This document shows, in pieces, positions 51,288 through 60,221 of a stretch of DNA of 64,000 nucleotides. This stretch comes from Anaerolineales bacterium. GTDB lineage: Bacteria > Chloroflexota > Anaerolineae > 4572-78 > J111. A model generated the notes under the pieces. The model had not been told where the DNA came from. It worked only from the letters and a program-made list of their open reading frames with translations, and did no database searches. Location of the stretch: positions 6,971-70,970 of the forward strand of contig JACKAT010000027.1 of the NCBI GenBank assembly GCA_020634935.1, written 5' to 3'. Each line of letters starts with the position of its first letter. Within the stretch, counting starts at the first letter, position 1. Position numbers and translations under genes: made by a program.

Positions 51288-52066
51288 TAATTTACCTTTC
51301 TGGCTACAATTACGACTTCCCACAAATTAAAATACATCGTCCCGTCGGCCCATCGAGGCGCAAAAAGCGGTTGCAGCAATTCCGGGATGTGGCGCATCAT
51401 CTCTAGCAACTTATCTTTGTTAGCGTTGGACACATTTTGGCGATCGGCCCATTTATGGAACTCGAGCTCTTTGGTCAAAATGTGGCTAGTCGCTTCAACA
51501 TTTAGGCCGGCTTTCTCCAACATGGCTTCCAGCCGAACCTGAGGATAAACCCAGTGATGGGATGGATCGCGTAGTTTTTCGTAAGCGTTGTAGTAACCGG
51601 CCGCCTGCTTGTCGGGAACGGTCACATTGTCAGTCAGGCCAAAAATTCCGCCGGGCTTTAAGACGCGGGCAATCTCGCTAAGAGCCTGGTGTGGATTGGG
51701 GAAGTGGTGGAAGGCGATGCGGCAGGTGACCAGATCAAAGCTGTTATCGTCAAAAGGCAGCGCCTCGGCGTCGGCCAATCGAGTTTCCAGGTTAGTCAGG
51801 CCGCGCTCGGCGGCGAGTTGGGCGGTTTTGGTCAGCATCGGCTCGGTCAGGTCGGAAGCAATGACCTGGGCCACGTAAGGGGCAAACAACATCGCCGTAT
51901 GGCCTGCTCCTGTAGCCACATCGAGCGCTTGCCATTCCGGCTGTGGTTTAACCAGGTTTAGTAAAATCCCCAAGCTTTCGCCTTGGGCATGAACATCGCT
52001 GGTGGCGTAGCCATCGGCCGAAACCCCAAACTGCGATTTTACTTTGGCTTTTAGTTCATCAGACAT
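51287..52066 (-). CDS. Class I SAM-dependent methyltransferase (UbiE-like)
   Basis: 259 residues with motif I ALDVATGAGHTA, an acidic strand-2 end (IASDLTEPML), FDLVTCRIAFHHF and LKPGGIFGLTD. It methylates an unidentified small molecule; quinone or other secondary targets are possible. It is the first gene of a four-gene operon with Bax1 and the DUF4258/DUF2283 pair. Confidence 0.88.
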   Translation of the reverse strand: MSDELKAKVKSQFGVSADGYATSDVHAQGESLGILLNLVKPQPEWQALDVATGAGHTAMLFAPYVAQVIASDLTEPMLTKTAQLAAERGLTNLETRLADAEALPFDDNSFDLVTCRIAFHHFPNPHQALSEIARVLKPGGIFGLTDNVTVPDKQAAGYYNAYEKLRDPSHHWVYPQVRLEAMLEKAGLNVEATSHILTKELEFHKWADRQNVSNANKDKLLEMMRHIPELLQPLFAPRWADGTMYFNLWEVVIVARKVN

Positions 52067-52261
52067 AAAAACACCTCGGTTAGAATAGCAGTATTGTACC
52101 GAGGTTTGATCAGAATTTCAACATGAGGAGATGGGTTAAATGGGGATGTAATATTAAGTGATGCTTTTGGGCCTTGAGTTTAGTTGGCGATAGAGGAGGT
52201 GAGGAGATTGAAGATGATACTTTAATTGCCTTATCTCCAATCTCCCCATCTCTCATCCATT

Positions 52262-54199
52262 TTACGCCATCAGGGTCTCAAATTGAGGCCGATCGATCGT
52301 TTCAAATTCCAGCAACGCATGAGCCAGTTCCTCCAGCTTGCGCTGTTTATTGATCAGAATCTCTTTAGCGCGTTGATAAGCGTGGTCCAATATTTGGCGT
52401 ATCTCTTGATCGATAGCCTGGGCCACGGCTTCGCTGTAGTCACGCATCTCGCTCAACGTGCCGAGATAGGGATTGCCTTGTTCTTCACCAAAGCAGCGTA
52501 AGCCTAAGCCTTGACTGCTGAACCCGTAGCGAGTCACCATTGCTCGAGCCAGTTTGGTTGCTCGCTCCAAATCATTGGCCGCCCCGGTAGTGATCCGCTT
52601 GAAAATAATTTCTTCGGCGGCGCGCCCCCCGAACAGGCCGGCAATTTGATCTTCGAACGCCTCGCGGCTAAGCAAGTAGCGATCATTCTCCGGTAAAGGC
52701 ATGGTGTACCCCAACGCCATCCCCCGCGAAACAATACTCACTTTATGAACCGGATCGCTGTGTTCCATATTGTGCATTACCAAGGCGTGTCCGGCTTCAT
52801 GGAAAGCGATGACCTTACGCTCGTAGGCGCTCAATATCTTGCCCAGGCGTTCCGGACCGGCCACAATGCGTTCCATCGAGTCCTGGAACTCCTGCTGCCC
52901 AATCGCGTTCAAGTTACGGCGGGCGGCCAAGATAGCTGCTTCGTTGACCAGATTTTCTAAATCGGCCCCGACAAACCCCGGCGTCAGCCGAGCCAAGTCA
53001 GACAGCACAATATCTCGCGCCAAAGGTTTACCTCGCGTATGAACCCGCAGAATAGCTTCGCGGCCTTGCACATCAGGGCGATCCAAAATCACTTTACGAT
53101 CGAAACGGCCGGGACGCAGCAAAGCGGCATCCAGAATATCGGGGCGGTTGGTCGAAGCCAACACAATAACTGTAGTAAATGAAGAAAAGCCGTCCATTTC
53201 CACCAAAATCTGGTTGAGCGTTTGCTCGCGCTCATCATTGCCAGACCCCATACTGGCCCCGCGTTGGCGGCCGACAGCGTCGATCTCATCGACAAAAACC
53301 ACGCAGGGTGCGTGCTCTCTGGCCCGCTTGAATAAATCACGCACCCGCGCCGCACCGACCCCCACATACATTTCAACAAATTCCGAACCGGAGATGCTAA
53401 AGAACGGCACCCCGGCTTCACCGGCCACGGCTCTGGCCAACAAGGTTTTTCCGGTTCCCGGCGGGCCGGACATCAGCACCCCTTTGGGGATACGCGCTCC
53501 CAACCGAGCAAATTTAGCCGGTTCCTTTAAGAACTCGACCACTTCCTGTAACTCTTGCTTGGCTTGGTCGGCCCCGGCTACATCGATAAATCTAACCTGA
53601 GGTTTGACCAAATAGTTTTCATCATCTTTTTTGCCGTTCGCGGAAATTAAACGCGCGTTGCTCTGCCCCATATTACCGGGCATCCGACCGATCCCCCCAT
53701 TGTTAGACCGGCGGTTACGCGCCGTGAAAAAGGCAATCATCCCCACTAGTGATACCAGCAAAATCAAGCCCCATAAGCTGGGAGAATAACTATTCGCCTC
53801 GGTCCCCTCCACAATAATCGGTAGATCGGCCAATAATTGGTCGGGGGTGCCCAGTAATTTCAGGGTCTCAATCGTACTAATGTTCGACTCCTTGTGGGCG
53901 CTAACACTGCTGCCATCTGCTTTGATGGCAGTGATAAGGTTATCTTGAACAATGAGATTTTTCACTTGGTCCGCTTTTACCAAGTTGACAATCTCCGGCA
54001 GCGAGACTAGTTTAGGTTTAGTGGTCGAACTACGACTGCTTTGCACCGTTTCACTGATAGGTGTTCCCGAACCGGAACTGTAACCGGAAAAAAGGTAGCT
54101 TCCAACAGCGACGCCGGCGACAATTAAGCTAATAATCAACCATTTGGGATGAAACGGTAGTCGATCTTTCCATTGTTTAGGCCAGTCACCTGGGGGCAT
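52262..54199 (-). CDS. ftsH: ATP-dependent zinc metalloprotease FtsH
   Basis: A 645-residue membrane protease. It has two N-terminal membrane helices (about 19-37 and 142-160) around a periplasmic loop. The AAA domain has Walker A GPPGTGKT (245-252), Walker B CVVFVDEID and a second region of homology LLRPGRFDR. The zinc site is HEAGH (467-471). Degrades membrane and regulatory proteins. The start is ATG 54199 with GGAGG ten bases upstream, eight codons inside the open frame. SPFH proteins such as HflKC bind FtsH in other bacteria, a possible link to the C proteins at 22-29 kb. Confidence 0.96.
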   Translation of the reverse strand: MPPGDWPKQWKDRLPFHPKWLIISLIVAGVAVGSYLFSGYSSGSGTPISETVQSSRSSTTKPKLVSLPEIVNLVKADQVKNLIVQDNLITAIKADGSSVSAHKESNISTIETLKLLGTPDQLLADLPIIVEGTEANSYSPSLWGLILLVSLVGMIAFFTARNRRSNNGGIGRMPGNMGQSNARLISANGKKDDENYLVKPQVRFIDVAGADQAKQELQEVVEFLKEPAKFARLGARIPKGVLMSGPPGTGKTLLARAVAGEAGVPFFSISGSEFVEMYVGVGAARVRDLFKRAREHAPCVVFVDEIDAVGRQRGASMGSGNDEREQTLNQILVEMDGFSSFTTVIVLASTNRPDILDAALLRPGRFDRKVILDRPDVQGREAILRVHTRGKPLARDIVLSDLARLTPGFVGADLENLVNEAAILAARRNLNAIGQQEFQDSMERIVAGPERLGKILSAYERKVIAFHEAGHALVMHNMEHSDPVHKVSIVSRGMALGYTMPLPENDRYLLSREAFEDQIAGLFGGRAAEEIIFKRITTGAANDLERATKLARAMVTRYGFSSQGLGLRCFGEEQGNPYLGTLSEMRDYSEAVAQAIDQEIRQILDHAYQRAKEILINKQRKLEELAHALLEFETIDRPQFETLMA

Positions 54200-54640
54200 A
54201 AGCAAAAACCTCCATCTAAGCAAATTATATCCTATACAAATACGGCTTATCCGTAAAAAGAAAGTGACCGGCTCTCAAATTTCAATAATCAAAGCGTTTT
54301 CATAAATATCTGCCTTGATATTGAACGAAAGTGCCAGCCACCGGGGCGATCGATATTGAGTTTGAACTTTTATTTAAAGGTCGGAAACGTTAAGCCACTA
54401 TTAAAAAATCGGTCTAATCCAGAATACAACAAAACTCCTATTTATCAATAGAGACAAAAGTCACCAGTTGGTACAACCAAAAGTACCTTATTATTTTTCC
54501 CGAAAGTCACTTTTCTCATGGTCCATAAGTCACCAGTTGATGTGACTTTCAGGCAAACCAAAAAGGTTACTAATATTATAGCCAGTAACCTGAGTTTTGT
54601 GAATTGATGCACACGCTTTTAAATAACATGGCTTTGATTG
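54200..54640. other. Intergenic region with decayed AGTCACCAGTTG repeats
   Basis: AAGTCACCAGTTG occurs at 54458-54470 and 54527-54539; the second forms a small hairpin with GTGACTT (54541-54547). The motifs recall the GTGAC arms of the repeat family at 932 and 3948. No gene is visible. Confidence 0.45.
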
Positions 54641-54644
54641 AGCC

Positions 54645-54674
54645 TTGCTTCGGTTGCCCTGCCCGTGGTACAAT
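54645..54674 (+). promoter_or_regulatory. Promoter of the pcrA gene
   Basis: TTGCTT, 18 bases, TACAAT, giving a leader of about 30 bases. No LexA-like box is visible here. Confidence 0.5.
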
Positions 54675-54712
54675 CCCGTTGTATTGAAGAGCAATTGAAG
54701 TGGAGCATCATC

Positions 54713-56980
54713 ATGGATTTTCTTGAGGGACTAAATCCGGCCCAAAAAGAAGCCGTCACCACCATTGAAGGGCCGGTCTTAGCCCTGGCCGGTCCCGGTT
54801 CCGGCAAAACGAGAGCCTTAACCCATCGCATTGGCTACCTGGTGCGCGATTGGGGCATCGCCCCATGGAACATTCTGGCCGTGACGTTCACCAACAAAGC
54901 CGCCCGCGAGATGAAAAACCGGCTGGAAGGGCTGCTGACCAAGCCCCAGGTCGATGCCTTGAGCGTCGGCACCTTTCATTCTTTATGCGCCCGCTGGCTC
55001 CGGCAGGATATCGAAGCCCTGGGTAATTATGATCGCAATTACGTCATTTACGACACCAGCGATCAACAATCGGTGGTTAAACGGGCGCTGCGCGATTTAG
55101 ACATCGATGAAAAGGCCTGGAAACCTAACCCCATCCACTACGCTATCTCCAAAGCCAAAAACGAGATGCTCGGCCCCGACCGATTTCCCACCCGTACTTA
55201 CCAAGATGAGATCATCCAGCGCGTTTACAGCCGTTATCAAGCTATTCTGGTCCAAAATAACGCGCTCGACTTTGATGATCTATTATTGTTGACCCACCGC
55301 CTTTTTAACAATCACCCAGCGGTCCTACAAAAATACCAGCAGCGATTCCTGCACGTAATGGTCGATGAATTTCAAGACACCAATATGGTTCAGTACGAAC
55401 TCTCCAAAATGCTGGCCGGCGGCTCGCACAACATCTTTGTGGTGGGTGATCTCGACCAGGGCGTTTACTCCTGGCGCGGCGCCGACTATCGCAACGTGCT
55501 GCGCTTCCGAGACGATTATCCCGACCTCAAACTCATTCAACTCTCCCAAAATTACCGCTCGACCGAAACCATCCTCGACGCCGCCAAACAGGTCATTCGC
55601 AAAAACAAAGAACGCATCGATAACGATCTGTTCACTAAACGGGGAACAGGCCCCAAAATCCGAGTCATCGAGGCTTACAACGACCGTGAAGAAGCCATCT
55701 ACGTGGTCAACGAAATCCAGCGCCTGGAACGCGACGGCATTTCTCCCGGTGAGATCGCCGTCATGTATCGCACCAACGCCCAGAGCCGCGCCTTGGAGGA
55801 AGCCTTTATCGCCCACAATATGCCTTATGTCCTGGTCCGCGGCACCCGCTTCTATGATCGCAAGGAAATCAAAGATGCGCTGGCCTACCTTAGATTACTC
55901 CACAATCCTGAGGACAGCGTGAGTTTAGAACGCATCATCAACGTCCCACCGCGCGGCATCGGCAACAAAACCATCGCCGATTTAGATCGCTGGGCGTTTG
56001 AGTTAGGCGCCACGCCCTGGCAAGCCATCCGGCGGCTGGTGGTCGAGGCCGACGCCGAGCAAGAGGACAATGAGGCGACCGATATCGCTTATCCCCCGGC
56101 CGCCGTCCCGTCGCCCTTCAAAGGCCGGGCGCAGAATGCCCTGGTCCAATTCGGGCAAATGATGACGATGCTGTTGGCCGCCAAACGCAAACTCCCCCTA
56201 CCCGACCTGTACGACCTGATGATTGCTCGAACCGGTTACAAAGCCTTCATTAAAGATAATACAATGGAAGGCGAAGAGCGCTGGGAAAACTTACAGGAAT
56301 TAAAGCAAGTAACTCACGACTTTGCCACCATCGAGGGCGATGAAGCCCTGGCCCTCTTTCTCGAAAATGTGGCCCTGGTTTCCGATGTCGATGCCTTGGG
56401 CGAAGAAGGCTCGGCCCCGGCCCTGCTCACCCTCCATACCGCCAAAGGGTTGGAATTTCCGGTGGTCTTTATGGTCGGCATGGAAGAAAACATCTTCCCC
56501 CACAGCCGCAGCCTGCAAGACCCCGAGCAAATGGAAGAGGAGCGCCGGCTGGCTTACGTCGGCATCACCCGCGCTAAAGATCGCCTCTACCTAACCCGCG
56601 CGTTTCGCCGCACCACCTACGGCTTCGAGGAACCGACCGCCCCCTCACGCTTTTTGAATGACATCCCGCCTGAGCTGGTCGATCAAAACGGCCAGCGCTC
56701 GAGTCGCGGCTACCCCACCGGCGGCGGTCGCTTCACCGGCCGGCGTGAAGCGCAACGGGTCAGTAGCCGTTGGGATCGACCGGCGGCCCCGTCCGTCCCA
56801 TCAGCCGGCAAAGCTCCTGGCTTCAAACCCGGCGACCGCGTCTACCACGGCAAATTCGGCGAAGGCACTGTTATCGCCGTCGAACTCACCGGCAGCGACG
56901 AATACGTCCAGGTGGCCTTCCCCAACCAGGGCATCAAAAAACTGGCCACCAGCATCGCCAAATTAGAGAAGCTGTCATAA
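54713..56980 (+). CDS. pcrA: UvrD/PcrA-type superfamily 1 DNA helicase
   Basis: A 755-residue 3'-5' helicase. Motif I is AGPGSGKT, Ia TFTNKAA, II VDEFQDTN, III/IV region GDLDQGVYSWRGA, V/VI HTAKGLEFPVVF and VGITRAKDRLYL, all in order. A C-terminal Tudor-like segment (FKPGDRVYHGKFGEGTVI) matches PcrA and contacts RNA polymerase in known homologues. It acts in excision repair and replication. The start is ATG 54713 (GGAG seven bases upstream); the upstream 25 codons overlap the promoter. Confidence 0.95.
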   Translation: MDFLEGLNPAQKEAVTTIEGPVLALAGPGSGKTRALTHRIGYLVRDWGIAPWNILAVTFTNKAAREMKNRLEGLLTKPQVDALSVGTFHSLCARWLRQDIEALGNYDRNYVIYDTSDQQSVVKRALRDLDIDEKAWKPNPIHYAISKAKNEMLGPDRFPTRTYQDEIIQRVYSRYQAILVQNNALDFDDLLLLTHRLFNNHPAVLQKYQQRFLHVMVDEFQDTNMVQYELSKMLAGGSHNIFVVGDLDQGVYSWRGADYRNVLRFRDDYPDLKLIQLSQNYRSTETILDAAKQVIRKNKERIDNDLFTKRGTGPKIRVIEAYNDREEAIYVVNEIQRLERDGISPGEIAVMYRTNAQSRALEEAFIAHNMPYVLVRGTRFYDRKEIKDALAYLRLLHNPEDSVSLERIINVPPRGIGNKTIADLDRWAFELGATPWQAIRRLVVEADAEQEDNEATDIAYPPAAVPSPFKGRAQNALVQFGQMMTMLLAAKRKLPLPDLYDLMIARTGYKAFIKDNTMEGEERWENLQELKQVTHDFATIEGDEALALFLENVALVSDVDALGEEGSAPALLTLHTAKGLEFPVVFMVGMEENIFPHSRSLQDPEQMEEERRLAYVGITRAKDRLYLTRAFRRTTYGFEEPTAPSRFLNDIPPELVDQNGQRSSRGYPTGGGRFTGRREAQRVSSRWDRPAAPSVPSAGKAPGFKPGDRVYHGKFGEGTVIAVELTGSDEYVQVAFPNQGIKKLATSIAKLEKLS

Positions 56981-57058
56981 TCCGCCGGCCGTAATGCGTC
57001 TTTCGATACGGCTTCGCCTATTCAGGCCGCTTTAGGGGCTACTCATAATTCAATATTC

Positions 57059-57087
57059 TTGCGGCTTAAAGTCCATCATGCTATAAT
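57059..57087 (+). promoter_or_regulatory. Promoter of the tRNA-Ser pair
   Basis: TTGCGG, 17 bases, TATAAT. The start site is predicted near 57094, 29 bases before the first tRNA. Confidence 0.65.
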
Positions 57088-57122
57088 TTCGGAGTCAAAA
57101 TAAATATTTTGTACAATGAACT

Positions 57123-57209
57123 GGGGAGGTGCCAGAGTGGACGAATGGGGCGGTCTCGAAAACCGCTGTAGGCCTCGGTCTACCGTGGGTTCGAATCCCA
57201 CCCTCCCCG
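57123..57209 (+). tRNA. tRNA-Ser (anticodon CGA)
   Basis: Acceptor stem GGGGAGG/CCTCCCC with discriminator G. Anticodon loop CTCGAAA between GCGGT/ACCGC, a long variable arm (GTAG/CTAC) typical of serine, and T-arm GTGGG-TTCGAAT-CCCAC. CCA is not encoded, consistent with a tRNA nucleotidyltransferase elsewhere in the window. Confidence 0.95.
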
Positions 57210-57236
57210 CTCTCACAATTGTGTCATATAATCCCT

Positions 57237-57323
57237 GGAGAGGTCGCATAGTCCGGTCGAGTGCGCACGATTGGAAATCGTGTAGGTGTAACAGCCTCGA
57301 GGGTTCGAATCCCTCCCTCTCCG
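57237..57323 (+). tRNA. tRNA-Ser (anticodon GGA)
   Basis: Acceptor stem GGAGAGG/CCTCTCC with discriminator G. Anticodon loop TTGGAAA between CACGA/TCGTG, long variable arm, and T-arm GAGGG-TTCGAAT-CCCTC. CCA is not encoded. It lies 27 bases after the first tRNA-Ser, probably cotranscribed. Confidence 0.95.
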
Positions 57324-57339
57324 CTTTTCAATAATGAGT

Positions 57340-57406
57340 TATTAGTAATTGGTAATTAGATTGTTAAATCTCTAATCACTAATTACCAATTACCAGTTAC
57401 CAATTT
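57340..57406. repeat. AT-rich hairpin of TAATTGGTAATTAG type
   Basis: GTAATTGGTAATTAGA pairs imperfectly with CTAATTACCAATTAC. It stands between the tRNA and SRP RNA genes and belongs to the simple hairpin repeats scattered in this genome. Confidence 0.5.
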
Positions 57407-57410
57407 TCTT

Positions 57411-57562
57411 CAAGGTGAGGGCAACCGGGTGGCGTGGAGTGTTGGGTCTTGCGCGGCAGGAGCCTATGAACCAGGTCAGGGCCGGAAGGCAGCAGCCTTA
57501 AGTAGTCACTTCTGGGTGCCGTAGGGTAGCCTGGCAGGAGTCACTCGGTTGCCGTCACCTTG
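57411..57562 (+). ncRNA. ffs: Signal recognition particle RNA (small bacterial type)
   Basis: The conserved SRP core GAACCAGGTCAGG ... CCGGAAGGCAGCAGCC (about 57467-57500) forms the Ffh-binding domain IV. The outer ends CAAGGTGA and TCACCTTG pair, giving one long hairpin of about 152 bases. A terminator follows at 57600. Confidence 0.92.
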
Positions 57563-57599
57563 AGCTTTGGTAAATCAAACATTTTATGTTATCCTAAGG

Positions 57600-57627
57600 C
57601 GAGCTAAATAGCTCGTCTTTTTATTTT
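57600..57627 (+). terminator. Intrinsic terminator after SRP RNA
   Basis: The hairpin CGAGCT-AAAT-AGCTCG is followed by TCTTTTTATTTT. It lies just before the G5/3D gene start, so it may also limit transcription into that operon. Confidence 0.8.
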
Positions 57628-57638
57628 CAATCATCACC

Positions 57639-59189
57639 ATGACCATTCAAGCCAAAGCCGCCGGCCCAACTTTAAAGAGAATTTCGCCACCACCGTCGCC
57701 CCTCAACCGCCGACTCTGGCGAGGCTTGGTTGTAGTCGCCGTCTTCTTCGGTTTGTGGGGCGCTTCGATCCTTTTCAGCCGGCCGGCCACCCTGATCATC
57801 AACGACCGCGCCTACCCCATCCGTACTCATCAACGCACGGTCGGCGCCGTTTTGCAGAAATTCGGCGTCAGCCTCGCCCCGGAAGACGTGGTTGAACCGA
57901 GCTTAAACAGCCCGCTGTCCGCCGACCAGACCATCACCATTCACCTGGCCCGACCGATCACGGTCGAAGCCGACGGCCACACCCGCCAACTGTTAACCCA
58001 CCGCCAAACCCTGCGCGATATCTTCGCCGATCTCGGCCTTGACCTCGACGCGCGTGATGAAATTCGGGTTAACGGCCAGATCGTTTCGCTGGGGGCTGCT
58101 TTGCCGCCGTCTCCCTCGACCTCGAAACCGGAAGCGATTAACCGGCTGCTGGCCGCCGTTACCCCGCGCGGCGCGGCCCTGACCGCCCGGCCCGAACGCG
58201 CCAAAATCATCGTGCATCGCGCCGTACCCGTCACCTTGAGCGAAGGCGACACCAGCCAGACCTTCCGGACCACCCAACTCACCGTTGGCGAGGCGCTGCT
58301 GGAGCAGAACATTCCCGTCTATCTCGGCGACGAAATAACGCCGCCGCTGGTCACACCCCTCCGGCCCAACCTGGCGATTGCCATCGACCGGGCCACGCCG
58401 GTCGTTATTTTTGCCGACGGGCGCAATCTCAAAACCCGCACCCAGGGCCGCACCGTCGGCGAGATCCTGGCCCTGGAAAATATCCCGCTGGTGGGCCAAG
58501 ATTTCACCCGCCCGGCGCTCGATCACGAGGCGCTGCCCAACGACATCATCGAGATCGTCCGCGTCCACGAAGCGCTGGAAATCGAAGCCGAATACATCCC
58601 TTTCGAGACCGAGTGGGTCGCCGATGACGCGATGGAACTGGACCAACAGGAAATTCGCCAGGCCGGCCAGATCGGCGTTATCAAAAGCCGCACCCGCGTC
58701 CGCTACGAGAATGAGCAGGAGGTCACCCGCCAGTTCGAGGACGAATGGCTCGATCAGACGGCCAGCACCCGCGTCATTGCCTACGGAACGCAGGTTGTCA
58801 TCCGCACCATCGACACCCCCGACGGTTCCATCGAGTATTGGCGCAAAATACCGATGCTGGCCACCGCCTACAGCGCCGCCACCTCCGGCAAGGCCCTCGA
58901 TCACCCGACTTATGGTATTACCCGCACCGGCCTGGAGGCCGGCTACGGCATCGTCGCGGTCGATCCCAAAGTGGTGGCCCTGCACTCCAATGTCTACATT
59001 CCCGGCTATGGCCTGGCTGTGGCCGGCGATACCGGCGGCCTCATCCTCGGCAAACACATCGACCTCGGCTTCGACGAAGATCAACCCCTGCCGGCCATCT
59101 ACGGCTGGCGCGATGTGTATTTGCTCACGCCCGCGCCCAGCCCCGGCCGCATTCGCTACGTGCTGCCCCAGTGGCCGCAAAGGCCCTAA
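57639..59189 (+). CDS. YabE-like cell-wall protein with DUF348, G5 and 3D domains
   Basis: A 516-residue exported protein. An N-terminal membrane helix (about 28-48) is followed by three DUF348 ubiquitin-like domains (about 50-290), with a low-complexity stretch in between. Then come a G5 domain (about 305-385) and a C-terminal 3D domain (about 405-510) with MLATAYSA, GIVAVDPKVVALHSNVYIPG and HIDLGFDE, the acidic residues expected of a lytic-transglycosylase-like fold. Related YabE/Rpf-like proteins remodel peptidoglycan. The rsmA gene follows four bases later, as in Bacillus where yabE lies upstream of ksgA. Confidence 0.87.
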   Translation: MTIQAKAAGPTLKRISPPPSPLNRRLWRGLVVVAVFFGLWGASILFSRPATLIINDRAYPIRTHQRTVGAVLQKFGVSLAPEDVVEPSLNSPLSADQTITIHLARPITVEADGHTRQLLTHRQTLRDIFADLGLDLDARDEIRVNGQIVSLGAALPPSPSTSKPEAINRLLAAVTPRGAALTARPERAKIIVHRAVPVTLSEGDTSQTFRTTQLTVGEALLEQNIPVYLGDEITPPLVTPLRPNLAIAIDRATPVVIFADGRNLKTRTQGRTVGEILALENIPLVGQDFTRPALDHEALPNDIIEIVRVHEALEIEAEYIPFETEWVADDAMELDQQEIRQAGQIGVIKSRTRVRYENEQEVTRQFEDEWLDQTASTRVIAYGTQVVIRTIDTPDGSIEYWRKIPMLATAYSAATSGKALDHPTYGITRTGLEAGYGIVAVDPKVVALHSNVYIPGYGLAVAGDTGGLILGKHIDLGFDEDQPLPAIYGWRDVYLLTPAPSPGRIRYVLPQWPQRP

Positions 59190-59193
59190 CCCC

Positions 59194-60096
59194 ATGACCT
59201 CGTTGTCAGACCTGCTGCACCAGTACAACCTGCACCCGCGTAAAGGGCTGGGCCAAAACTTCCTGACCGATGCCCACCACCTGGCCCAAATCGTCGCCGC
59301 CGCCGAACTGACCGCCGCCGATACCGTCCTCGAAGTCGGGCCCGGTCCCGGCACGCTCACCCGCCTGCTGGCCGAACAAGCCGGTCACGTCATCGCCGTC
59401 GAACTCGATCCGGCGATGGTTCATCTCCTCCAAGCCGAATACGGCCACTACCCCAATCTCACCATCCTCCACGCCGACATCCTGACCACGCCCATCACGC
59501 CCCAACTCATCGCCCCGCCCACGCCCCAACCCACCGACCAACCCGCAATCCACCAGCCCACCAGCCCACCAGCCCACCAGCCCACCAACCCACCAGGCCC
59601 CTACAAAGTCGTTGCCAACCTGCCCTACTACATCACCTCCGCCGTCGTCCGTCATCTCCTCGAGTCCAATCCCCAACCCGAGCGGCTGGTCATCACCGTG
59701 CAAAAAGAAGTCGCCCAGCGGATCGTCGCCGCACCGGGCGACATGAGTTTACTGGCCGTCAGCGTCCAATTTTATGGCCGGCCGAAGCTGATCCACCACA
59801 TTCCGGCCGGGGCCTTCTACCCGCCGCCCAAAGTCGACTCCGCCGTCGTGCGCATCGATACCTACGCCCAGCCGCCGGCGTCCGTGGCGGATATCGAGTT
59901 TTTTTTCCAGGTGGTCAAAGCGGGGTTCAGTCAAAAACGGAAGCAGCTAAAAAATACATTAGCCGCCGGCCTGCGCCAACCAACTGAGGTGGTAGTTCAG
60001 GCGCTCGAACAAGCCGGCATCGATCCGGCCCGCCGCGCCCAAACCCTAAGCGTGGAAGAGTGGGGGAAACTTGCTGAAGTACTTCAAAAACCGTAG
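59194..60096 (+). CDS. rsmA: 16S rRNA dimethyladenosine transferase
   Basis: A 300-residue RsmA/KsgA enzyme that dimethylates A1518 and A1519 (E. coli numbering) of 16S rRNA. Visible are GLGQNFLTD at the N-terminus, SAM motif I EVGPGPGTLT, motif IV NLPYYIT and the C-terminal KRKQLKNTL. Between the strand ILHADILTT and KVVANLPYYI lies a roughly 35-residue Pro/His/Gln/Thr-rich insertion built from CAGCCCAC DNA repeats (about 59500-59605). The start is ATG 59194, four bases after the upstream stop; the long open frame further 5' is a shadow. Confidence 0.95.
   Translation: MTSLSDLLHQYNLHPRKGLGQNFLTDAHHLAQIVAAAELTAADTVLEVGPGPGTLTRLLAEQAGHVIAVELDPAMVHLLQAEYGHYPNLTILHADILTTPITPQLIAPPTPQPTDQPAIHQPTSPPAHQPTNPPGPYKVVANLPYYITSAVVRHLLESNPQPERLVITVQKEVAQRIVAAPGDMSLLAVSVQFYGRPKLIHHIPAGAFYPPPKVDSAVVRIDTYAQPPASVADIEFFFQVVKAGFSQKRKQLKNTLAAGLRQPTEVVVQALEQAGIDPARRAQTLSVEEWGKLAEVLQKP
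59515..59605. repeat. CAGCCCAC tandem repeat inside rsmA
   Basis: Imperfect CCACCAGCCCACC units repeat about six times, encoding PTSPPAHQPTNPP-type low complexity. The tract is prone to slippage. Confidence 0.75.
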
Positions 60097-60125
60097 ATAA
60101 TATCTATAAACAAGGTCGCCTCAAT

Positions 60126-60181
60126 GGAGATGAGGAGATGGGGAGATTGATCTCACTTAATCTCCCCATCTCCTCATCTCC
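60126..60181. repeat. Perfect 23-bp-stem hairpin between convergent genes
   Basis: GGAGATGAGGAGATGGGGAG... pairs exactly with ...CTCCCCATCTCCTCATCTCC around a 10-base loop. No T-run follows on either strand. Similar GGGGAGATTGGAGAT text recurs at 45012-45040 and 52195-52255, so it belongs to a scattered repeat type. Confidence 0.75.
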
Positions 60182-60221
60182 AATCCCTCTACGGCCTGGT
60201 CAAGCCAACTAAACCGTAATC

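Noticed and set aside
58378..59193. Upstream extension of the rsmA frame
   Set aside because: Overlaps the G5/3D gene in another frame; RsmA homology begins at the ATG at 59194.
57993..59360. Antisense open frame of 455 codons over the YabE-like gene
   Set aside because: A high-GC shadow of strong domains on the plus strand; its sequence is low-complexity Gly/Ala/Asp with no start signal.
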